Source: a virus. From it: 54,644 nucleotides of DNA. The DNA is taken from IMG/VR virus record IMGVR_UViG_3300031240_000010, positions 1-54,644 of that record; one strand, 5' to 3'. Numbering within the stretch: position 1 is the stretch's first letter; each line of letters opens with the position of its first letter. The position numbers were made by a program, and so were the translations under genes. Of the stretch, positions 47,089 through 53,204 are shown piece after piece. Below the pieces are notes generated by a model. That model was not told the DNA's origin. It worked only from the letters and a program-made list of their open reading frames with translations, and did no database searches.

Positions 47089-48212
47089 GTTAGCTCCGGG
47101 AATAGGTTAGTATTGTGCTCCAAACCAACAGTTGATCCGTTATCTAAATATTCATCCAACTCTGTGTAACCCCTTTCTACTAGTGAATTATATGTTCCAA
47201 ACGGTAGACGATATGATTGATACTGGTGGCAACATGAAGGATCAAGCCTGTAGTCCTTATCAGTTAGGCAAGCATACCAATCGGCCAGTTGCTCAAGTAC
47301 AGGGTCTAGGAAGGTATGCTTGAACTTATCAATGTCAGCTTGGCTAATTTCTACCTTGTATCTTACAAAGAAAAAGCCATCCCTCTTCTCCCTAACAGCC
47401 TCATCACAATCAGTTTGTATTAAGCCACCTAGTCTAGCATAGAACTCTTGTGGTGACTCCTTTTGTGTCTGCCTAATGCTATGCTTACCACCAGACAATG
47501 GTCGCCTAATGACATTATAACGTACCCCCTTAACTAACATTGAATTAAGGTGTAATCTAGAATCCTTATTTGTTTTGTAGTACTCCTTTAGAGCTATGAT
47601 ATAAATCATAGTCTGCATATCAAACTTTAATTGTCTGCTTAGTCTTTCGGTGTCAATGTCTCCCTTGCTCTTGTTCTCTTGAAGGTAGATGCCAGCATTT
47701 TTATTCTTACCAATAATATCAACAGAATCAAACTTACCACGGAGATACACCGTACGACCACTAAACGGCAAAACATAAGGAACACAAAAAGTTTCTTCTT
47801 GCAATAATGGTATACGTTGCTTTTCATCATTGTCCTTACTCCAATACTTAAGGTAGATAGGAAACTGGATTTTGCATACTTCGTACCAATGCTGTACCTC
47901 TTGACCCTGCATAGGATATTTAGCTGCTAACTCCTTACAAAACACTTTCAATGGTTCTTGCCAAGGGTCATTGTTAGCAGCAGCCTCAGCACAAGTATGG
48001 ATCATATTGCCATACTCTAGACTTTTGCTAAATGAGTCTACAGCTTTATAACCATCAATAACTCTTACACGGAAACGGTCGCGGCAGCACAAAAAACTTC
48101 CCAACATCGACTGCGTGATTCCTCCATTAGCAGCATCACTCTCTGGTCCTGCCCAAACAACAGGTTTAGGCTTAGGTTTCTTGAGGTTCTTTAAGATACT
48201 GGTCTTAGGCAT
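47085..48212 (-). CDS. PD-(D/E)XK nuclease (RecB/Cas4-like)
   Basis: 375 residues, opening MPKTSILKNLKK with a basic Pro/Lys leader. 'ITQSMLGSFLCCRDRFRVRV' is the S-x-L-x-x-F-x-x-C-x-x-R/K start of PDDEXK_1 proteins; the active site is in 'LRGKFDSVD' (Asp) and 'IYLQENKSKGDID' (E-x-K); the QxxxY motif follows in 'DMQTMIYIIALKEYY'. C-terminal Cys pair 'DPSCCHQYQSYRL' may help an iron-sulfur cluster. It should resect DNA ends or process recombination intermediates. Confidence 0.75.
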   Translation of the reverse strand: MPKTSILKNLKKPKPKPVVWAGPESDAANGGITQSMLGSFLCCRDRFRVRVIDGYKAVDSFSKSLEYGNMIHTCAEAAANNDPWQEPLKVFCKELAAKYPMQGQEVQHWYEVCKIQFPIYLKYWSKDNDEKQRIPLLQEETFCVPYVLPFSGRTVYLRGKFDSVDIIGKNKNAGIYLQENKSKGDIDTERLSRQLKFDMQTMIYIIALKEYYKTNKDSRLHLNSMLVKGVRYNVIRRPLSGGKHSIRQTQKESPQEFYARLGGLIQTDCDEAVREKRDGFFFVRYKVEISQADIDKFKHTFLDPVLEQLADWYACLTDKDYRLDPSCCHQYQSYRLPFGTYNSLVERGYTELDEYLDNGSTVGLEHNTNLFPELT

Positions 48213-48364
48213 TACTTCTCCTCCAATAGCTTAAGTGAAGCTGCTTGTAACGTCTGCTTTAGGATCCTTACTGTAGCAGTTAGTTCTACATACAGATCCC
48301 TTAGTGCTTCATCCTTAGTGGGCTTAGGTGGTCTACGTTCAATAGGCTTACGCTCATCCATCAT
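48212..48364 (-). CDS. 50-residue coiled-coil microprotein
   Basis: Start overlaps the uracil-DNA glycosylase stop (ATGA) and stop overlaps the nuclease ATG (TAATG). 'MMDERKPIERRPPKPTKDEA' is basic and Pro-rich; 'LYVELTATVRILKQTLQAAS' is a helix. Its last codons form the GGAGGAG ribosome site of the nuclease gene. Function unknown. Confidence 0.5.
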   Translation of the reverse strand: MMDERKPIERRPPKPTKDEALRDLYVELTATVRILKQTLQAASLKLLEEK

Positions 48365-48933
48365 GATAAATACTCCAGGGCATCGCGTAACATGATTATA
48401 GTACGTTGTATGGCTAACTCCTTTTGGGTGACATCAGCTCTAAGTATAGCTGCTGGGTGAATAATATCTACAATAGGTATTTGTCCACCATTACCTCTTA
48501 GGGCATACTTCTTCATCCATGTACTACTTAGCTTACCTACAGCAATAATCACCTTTGGCTTACATAGTTCAACCATCTCTACTACTCTAGGTGTGCAAGC
48601 CTTTATACTAACCTTATCAGGCTCTGCAAACTTAGTACCATCTTCAGGATCTAGGGGTATACAGCCTACTAGGTTAGTAAAACACCGACGTACTTCTACT
48701 TCATTCCATCCTGCTGCTTGTAGCATATTCTCTAGTAGGTGACCAGCAGGACCAATGAAGGGACTACCAATAAGGTCTTCACTAGGTCCAGGTGCTTCAC
48801 CCACTAAGAGTATATCTGCTGGAATATTACCCTTAGCTAAGACCACTTTCTGCCTAGTTTCACATAATGAACATAGGTTACAGTTTTCCCACTTCTTAAC
48901 ATGGGCCTTCCATGGACTTAGCTTTAACGGCAT
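48361..48933 (-). CDS. Family 4 uracil-DNA glycosylase (iron-sulfur)
   Basis: 190 residues from the ATG at 48933 with AGGAG upstream. Iron-sulfur ligands start in 'CNLCSLCETRQKVVLAKG'; motif 1 'ILLVGEAPGPSEDLIGSPFI' and 'GPAGHLLENMLQAAG'; 'FTNLVGCIPLD' follows; motif 2 'IVDIIHPAAILR'. It removes uracil or related bases from DNA. In a phage with an unusual pyrimidine pathway it may exclude uracil or process modified bases; it could also act on host DNA. Confidence 0.8.
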   Translation of the reverse strand: MPLKLSPWKAHVKKWENCNLCSLCETRQKVVLAKGNIPADILLVGEAPGPSEDLIGSPFIGPAGHLLENMLQAAGWNEVEVRRCFTNLVGCIPLDPEDGTKFAEPDKVSIKACTPRVVEMVELCKPKVIIAVGKLSSTWMKKYALRGNGGQIPIVDIIHPAAILRADVTQKELAIQRTIIMLRDALEYLS

Positions 48934-49136
48934 AGGACTACTCCTAAGAATAACCACCACAACCCTTGAACAACAGCTATAGCAATCATCTCAGCTCTAC
49001 CTGTCAGCCTATTACCATTTGTAGGTGGACCTTGAAAGAATGTAACCATGTGAGTAGGCCAGAATACCATCACACCTAATGCTAGTAACACACCGCCCAT
49101 CACATCCCATAGTAATGCTTCATAGTCCTGCTTCAT
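48924..49136 (-). CDS. Two-span membrane protein
   Basis: 70 residues with two hydrophobic segments ('LLWDVMGGVLLALGVMVFWP' and 'MIAIAVVQGLWWLFLGVVLC') joined by a short polar loop, and overlapping the glycosylase start. Holin-like topology (two spans, both ends outside or both inside) is possible, but it lies in the replication operon. Function unknown. Confidence 0.5.
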   Translation of the reverse strand: MKQDYEALLWDVMGGVLLALGVMVFWPTHMVTFFQGPPTNGNRLTGRAEMIAIAVVQGLWWLFLGVVLCR

Positions 49137-49300
49137 TTATCTTTACCTTCCTCTTGTCTAATTTCCTCTAATTCTTCTAATGCCTTCTCAATCTCAGGTG
49201 GTTCAGGCCATACTCCTCTAGTTTTTGCTAGCCAGATAACAATAGTCTCTAACGCATCAAGCTTCTTTTGTGTATTGATGTTAGTTGTTTTGTGAGTCAC
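49133..49300 (-). CDS. 55-residue hypothetical protein (GTG start)
   Basis: GTG at 49300 overlaps the RuvC stop (GTGA) and has GGAGG six bases upstream; its stop overlaps the next ATG. 'KLDALETIVIWLAKTRGVWP' and an acidic helix ('EIEKALEELEEIRQEEGK') follow. Clearly part of the operon. No family recognised. Confidence 0.5.
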   Translation of the reverse strand: MTHKTTNINTQKKLDALETIVIWLAKTRGVWPEPPEIEKALEELEEIRQEEGKDK

Positions 49301-49902
49301 TTAGACCTCCTTTTCTTCTGCTTAACAATCGGGTGTAACAATCTACCTACGACTTCCTTTTGTGCATTACCTTCTGGCTCTACTAGTCCAGCTAAACACA
49401 ATGCTATACGTGCTAAACCATAAGCATCATACTCATCATCTGTTTCAAACTCCATACCATACTTCTTAGCAATGGCACTTATCACTCCAGTCTTACCTTT
49501 ACTATTACCCTTACCAGTTACAAACTTCTTTAGTGTGCTAGGTGCTACTTCATATATCCTTGTATAATTTTCTGGGTAAGTAGTACATAAGCAGTCACGT
49601 AACATACCTCCAAACTCACTTATATTAGTCAAGGCACTCCCTTTACTACCCATACTGTATCCTTCTATACAGACAACAGTAGGAGGATATTTAGGTAAGT
49701 GACAAGCCAGCTTATCTATGAGTAAGTGATTACGCTTATTTCTACTACGTATATCTGTACCTAATGCTTCAGAACCATACCTATAAACAAGAGGGTAAAT
49801 AAGCTTAGATCCAAGATCATTTACTAACACAGCAATAGCAGAGCCTGTTAATGAAGGATCTATACCTATAACACAACCACTAGGCTTACTCACTTTTGGC
49901 AT
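49297..49902 (-). CDS. RuvC-like Holliday junction resolvase
   Basis: 201 residues, opening MPKVSKPSGCVIGIDPSLTG. The first catalytic Asp is in 'CVIGIDPSLTGSAIAVL', Glu in 'TVVCIEGYSMGSKGSALTNI', and the C-terminal acidic pair in 'FETDDEYDAYGLARIAL'. The 'EVAPSTLKKFVTGKGNSKG' segment is typical of RuvC-type resolvases. It cleaves branched DNA before packaging. The MPKVSK leader is extra to the family's usual start. Confidence 0.8.
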   Translation of the reverse strand: MPKVSKPSGCVIGIDPSLTGSAIAVLVNDLGSKLIYPLVYRYGSEALGTDIRSRNKRNHLLIDKLACHLPKYPPTVVCIEGYSMGSKGSALTNISEFGGMLRDCLCTTYPENYTRIYEVAPSTLKKFVTGKGNSKGKTGVISAIAKKYGMEFETDDEYDAYGLARIALCLAGLVEPEGNAQKEVVGRLLHPIVKQKKRRSK

Positions 49903-49935
49903 ATTCCGCCAACCTTTCTGTGAGGATGGGTGTTA

Positions 49936-50184
49936 TTAGTTACGTTCATTTATATGTCCAAGTGTATTACTACAGTTTTCTAGGAAGTCTAACGCAGTCA
50001 TTAGGTAATGCTTAGTATTCTCTTGGGCTATGTCATCTAGAGTAGTTGCTACGTAGTTAAGCATCTGTCCATCATCAAAGCTAAGGATACCTACTAATCC
50101 ATACACTAAGTCATTCCTTTGTTCTTCAGTTAGCTTAGCAAGCTGATCATCAAACACCTTCTTATGTTTTGGGTGTTTAGCCAT
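49936..50184 (-). CDS. Small hypothetical protein, first gene of the leftward operon
   Basis: 82 residues with AAGGAG before the ATG. 'FDDQLAKLTEEQRNDLVYGL' and 'LDDIAQENTKHYLMTALDFL' are helical, acidic. It is the first gene after the structured leader at 50.2 kb, so its translation may be controlled by those stems. No family recognised. Confidence 0.55.
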   Translation of the reverse strand: MAKHPKHKKVFDDQLAKLTEEQRNDLVYGLVGILSFDDGQMLNYVATTLDDIAQENTKHYLMTALDFLENCSNTLGHINERN

Positions 50185-50498
50185 ACATAACTCCTTATGT
50201 TAGAAGGCTCGGCTAGCTGTACCATTAGAAGGCTTGCAACCAATAAGAGGGTTACAACTAGCCGAGCTTTTGTTTTGGGGTATTGGTTGCAAGCCAGTTT
50301 GCATTATAGCTGCTAACACGCCTGCACATTGCTGCTAAACACTAACCTCCAAAGGGTTACACAAAATAGCTTATTCAAGTGTTTTTACGTATTGTATTAA
50401 ACCTATGGTTTATGGTACACTAGTGTTTACACGGTACTCTACTACTACATACTACTGTATGGGTAGTAGAAAGGGAATATTGAACTTAGAGGTTAGAC
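50185..50498. promoter_or_regulatory. Divergent control region with two interleaved perfect stems
   Basis: No gene. Stem 1: GCTCGGCTAG (50207-50216) with CTAGCCGAGC (50258-50267), followed on the plus strand by TTTTGTTTT. Stem 2: GGCTTGCAACCAATA (50231-50245) with TATTGGTTGCAAGCC (50281-50295). The arms interleave, so they form either a pseudoknot or alternative structures. On the minus strand a TATAAT (50303-50308) would start transcripts just upstream, placing both stems in the leader of the 50184 gene. A plus-strand promoter, TTGTAT (50392-50397) and TACACT (50416-50421), drives the 50499 gene. Confidence 0.6.
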
Positions 50499-50657
50499 AT
50501 GGGACGCCACCCAAACCTAAAGCCACTAAGAGTTGTTGGACGTAACCCTAAGTTAGAAGCTGAAGCAGACTATCTACGTAAGGTAGACCAGCAGCGTAAA
50601 GATAAGAAGTTGAAAGCTGCTAGGGAAATGATTTCTAAACTACATAAGTCTAAGTAG
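50499..50657 (+). CDS. 52-residue basic protein
   Basis: ATG at 50499, after AGAGG in a leader (TTGAAC..GAGGTTAGAC) similar to that of the basic gene at 24127. 'MGRHPNLKPLRVVGRNPKLE' is followed by a Lys/Arg helix ('LRKVDQQRKDKKLKAAREMI'). Probably binds nucleic acid. Not homologous to the 24127 product beyond composition. Confidence 0.55.
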   Translation: MGRHPNLKPLRVVGRNPKLEAEADYLRKVDQQRKDKKLKAAREMISKLHKSK

Positions 50658-50737
50658 TAAACTGGCTACTAGTATATTGCCTAGTTGCAAATACTAACTC
50701 TTCTGGCCTTCTGCCAGCATCAAGCCTAATATAGGGC

Positions 50738-50766
50738 TTGCAATGCAACCCCCTATAGCTTAAAGT
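50738..50766 (+). promoter_or_regulatory. Putative promoter and hairpin
   Basis: TTGCAA (50738-50743), 17-base spacer, TAAAGT (50761-50766). The -35 lies in a small hairpin (ATAGGG...CCCTAT, 50731-50757). Upstream of the 50827 gene. Confidence 0.35.
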
Positions 50767-50826
50767 TATGCCATACCTAGCAACGGTTGCTAGTGTGTGT
50801 TGGAACCTAACGTAAGGAGCTATGAC

Positions 50827-51006
50827 ATGAACACTAGGGAAGTTACAAAGGAGGAGTTTGAAAGGTTTGTTGATGTTCAGGTTGGTGGTAAGTACAACAT
50901 GCTTGACCCTAGAGCACGCCAAGCCACAGGGTTGAGTAAAGAAGTGTACACAGAGATCTTAACTAACTATGGTATCCTAAAGGCCAAGTTTCACGGTGGT
51001 AACTAA
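50827..51006 (+). CDS. Small hypothetical protein
   Basis: 59 residues from the ATG at 50827 with AAGGAG seven bases upstream; an in-frame extension to 50797 has no ribosome site. 'EVTKEEFERFVDVQVGGKYN' and 'MLDPRARQATGLSKEVYTEI' resemble short helical phage proteins ('ryn..s..a...tGls...y..i..nY'). Function unknown. Confidence 0.55.
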   Translation: MNTREVTKEEFERFVDVQVGGKYNMLDPRARQATGLSKEVYTEILTNYGILKAKFHGGN

Positions 51007-51023
51007 CAAGCATGGAGGCTAAC

Positions 51024-51236
51024 ATGGTCAAGGTTATTAACACAACAGGATTAGGGTTAAGGTTAGCTGATGTAGTAGATGAGTTAGGTGATGGTGTGGT
51101 TTATGATGATGTGCCTGCTAAGCCTATTACTCACAACGGTAAGCTAAAGCTACAACACATAGAACCACCACAAAGGCAACCTGTAGAGCGTATGGATTTT
51201 GGTTACCCTTTAGAGGAGGATAATAGTGCAGACTAA
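51024..51236 (+). CDS. Small hypothetical protein
   Basis: 70 residues from the ATG at 51024 with GGAGG five bases upstream. 'VINTTGLGLRLADVVDELGD' and an acidic Pro-rich tail ending 'YPLEEDNSAD'. Its last codons hold the GGAGG for the next gene. Function unknown. Confidence 0.5.
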   Translation: MVKVINTTGLGLRLADVVDELGDGVVYDDVPAKPITHNGKLKLQHIEPPQRQPVERMDFGYPLEEDNSAD

Positions 51237-51633
51237 GAATGGAGGCAAGCGTAGGCTCCTAAAGCTGTTGTTAGCTTTGGAGCAAAAACATGGTTCGTTT
51301 TATTTTGGATACAATGCGTTTCGTCTTAACCAGGAGCTTAACAATGCCCAAAGTAACAGCAGCCCCATCCAAGTTGAAGCTACACCAGTCGCCGGAGGAC
51401 TTACAGGAGGACAAGCCCAAGACCACCAAGAAGACAACCAAGTCCGTAAGCACAAACGGCAAGCCTACTACTTCGGGGCAAACATCAGCCACAACAAAGC
51501 CCAAAGTAGTCAAACAGGAACTGGAAGTAATCTACCCCAAAGTGACAGCAAACATACTGGAAGGCCCAAGAGCACTAACAGCGGAAAAGGCAAAGAAGCT
51601 GCTAGGGTGGCAAGAGGAAAGCGAGAACATTAA
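51226..51633 (+). CDS. Hypothetical protein overlapping the ParB-like gene (dual coding)
   Basis: 135 residues from a GTG at 51226 with GAGGAGG seven bases upstream. The first ~40 residues ('RRLLKLLLALEQKHGSFYFG', 'YNAFRLNQELNN') look like a real helical unit; after 51344 the frame overlaps the ParB-like gene for 290 bases and becomes low-complexity (Ser/Gln/Gly). It may be a short protein whose frame stays open by chance, or true dual coding. Confidence 0.4.
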   Translation: MQTKNGGKRRLLKLLLALEQKHGSFYFGYNAFRLNQELNNAQSNSSPIQVEATPVAGGLTGGQAQDHQEDNQVRKHKRQAYYFGANISHNKAQSSQTGTGSNLPQSDSKHTGRPKSTNSGKGKEAARVARGKREH

Positions 51634-52663
51634 GTTTGGTCCAGACAACCCACACCACCATGTAGACAATAAAGGTAAGAAGGTACGGTTTAACAACAAT
51701 CCTCATAACCGCCCCTTTACGCCTAGCAATGCTGCCATGCTTTGCCAGGAAATACTAATGAAGCGTTGGGAGATAAACGGTGAGTCCATTATTATTGGTG
51801 AGTATGGTGGAATTATAAATGGTCAGCATAGTTTGGCTGCTTTAGTAATGGCAAACCAAATATGGGAAGACAAGCAAGGTCAATACCAAGACAACTGGCC
51901 TACACCACCTACCCTGGAAAAGGTTATTGTTTTTGGTATTAAGGAAACTGATAAGGTCATTAACACGGTAGATACAGCTAAACCACGTACCTTAGCTGAT
52001 GTTATTTACCGTAGTGAGTACTTCCAGCACCTTAAAACAGGTGACAGGCGTAAGGTCAGCAAAATAGCTGACTATGCTGTTAGGACGTTGTGGGAACGTA
52101 CAGGGGCAGCTAATGCCTACAGCCCAAAGCGTACCCATGCAGAAAGCCTGGACTTCATTGCACGGCACCCACGTATGCTTGAATGTGTTAAGCACATATA
52201 TGAGGAGAATGGTACAGAGAACCGCATAGGCCAGTACCTAGCCCCTGGGCGTAGTGCTGCCTTGATGTACCTAATGGCATCGGCTACTACTGAGCGTGAG
52301 CAAGAAGATAAGATGGGCTATAGTGATCTACAAGAGACCACGAATGCCAGTGTTAAGCCTAGTGAGTTGCAGATTGATTTTGCCTGTTGGGATAAGGCCA
52401 TGGAGTTTTGGGTACTCCTGGCTGCTGGTGAAACCAGATTCCTACCTATTAGGGCAGCTATTGCAGACTGCAAGAATGCTGAAGGTGGTGGTAGCCCAGC
52501 AGAGTACACAGCAGTCATTATTAAGGCATGGCTACTGTTTAATGATAAGAAGCCCATCACTGCTAAAGGCTTAGAGCTAGAGTATGCTGATAGGGATGGC
52601 GTTGATGTACTAAATGAAACACCTATCTGTGGAGGCATTGATCTAGGGAAGGCTGTAGTATGA
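51344..52663 (+). CDS. ParB/Srx-fold-like protein
   Basis: 439 residues from the ATG at 51344 (AGGAG seven bases upstream), opening MPKVTAAPSKLKL. A Thr/Lys/Ser-rich linker fills residues ~15-60. The core 'NRPFTPSNAAMLCQEILMKR', 'WEINGESIIIGEYGGIINGQ' and 'HSLAALVMANQIWED' matches phage ParB N-terminal-like proteins (NRpxxxxxVxxlaxxMxxGxWxxNGexIxxxxdGxLxdGQHRLxAv); the usual 'GQHRL' is GQHSL. The rest is helical. ParB-fold proteins bind or cleave nucleotides; here a replication or partition role is likely. The GQHSL change may alter catalysis. Confidence 0.6.
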   Translation: MPKVTAAPSKLKLHQSPEDLQEDKPKTTKKTTKSVSTNGKPTTSGQTSATTKPKVVKQELEVIYPKVTANILEGPRALTAEKAKKLLGWQEESENIKFGPDNPHHHVDNKGKKVRFNNNPHNRPFTPSNAAMLCQEILMKRWEINGESIIIGEYGGIINGQHSLAALVMANQIWEDKQGQYQDNWPTPPTLEKVIVFGIKETDKVINTVDTAKPRTLADVIYRSEYFQHLKTGDRRKVSKIADYAVRTLWERTGAANAYSPKRTHAESLDFIARHPRMLECVKHIYEENGTENRIGQYLAPGRSAALMYLMASATTEREQEDKMGYSDLQETTNASVKPSELQIDFACWDKAMEFWVLLAAGETRFLPIRAAIADCKNAEGGGSPAEYTAVIIKAWLLFNDKKPITAKGLELEYADRDGVDVLNETPICGGIDLGKAVV

Positions 52664-52908
52664 ATGCTAAACAAGCAGCTAAGATACTAGGATGTAGTAA
52701 GCTACACGTATTGAGGCTTATACGTGACAAGAAGATTAAGGCTAAGAAGGTTAAGATCATAGATGATGAGTATGAGCCTAATAGACCTAGGAGTAATGGT
52801 AGCTTTGGCTTTTATTATGAGATTAAACCTGAAGAAGTAGAAAAGGCCAAGAAGTTACCTAAGCGTTGTACAAGAGGTAAGAGTAAACCACGTTCAAGGA
52901 GTCTGTGA
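52660..52908 (+). CDS. Excisionase/MerR-type helix-turn-helix protein
   Basis: 82 residues, start overlapping the ParB-like stop (ATGA). 'MNAKQAAKILGCSKLHVLRL' and 'IRDKKIKAKKVKI' are the HTH_17/excisionase pattern (ltxxEaAxlLgvsxxtvxrlixxGxLxaxkv). A basic C-terminus follows ('RCTRGKSKPRSRSL'). It may recruit an integrase or act as a repressor; no integrase is in the window. Confidence 0.65.
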   Translation: MNAKQAAKILGCSKLHVLRLIRDKKIKAKKVKIIDDEYEPNRPRSNGSFGFYYEIKPEEVEKAKKLPKRCTRGKSKPRSRSL

Positions 52909-53204
52909 TGCCTGCTAAACTATTAGATAATAATGAACCTGGAGTAATTAAGTTACTTGATATGGAAGATGGTCAAGTAGCAGAGATTGTTAATTTTGCC
53001 AATTATACAGGAATAGTCCAACGGTATAACTACGCTTTAGTTAAACTAGGGGAACCCTGCGGTTCAAGTTGGAGTACCTTGTTTGAAAATAAGGGTAGTC
53101 CAACTAAGAATACTTCTGAAGCAGGTAGAGCTACTGTTAGACTATTAACTAAGCATGACCTAGTTGTGTTTGATAATAATGGTTTAGATGGAGAAGATGA
53201 ATAA
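52908..53204 (+). CDS. Small hypothetical protein
   Basis: 98 residues from the ATG at 52908 (AAGGAG six bases upstream; a GTG at 52905 is possible), overlapping the HTH stop. 'LLDMEDGQVAEIVNFANYTG' and 'RYNYALVKLGEPCGSSWSTL' look beta-rich. Its stop overlaps the helicase ATG (TAATG). Function unknown. Confidence 0.5.
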   Translation: MPAKLLDNNEPGVIKLLDMEDGQVAEIVNFANYTGIVQRYNYALVKLGEPCGSSWSTLFENKGSPTKNTSEAGRATVRLLTKHDLVVFDNNGLDGEDE

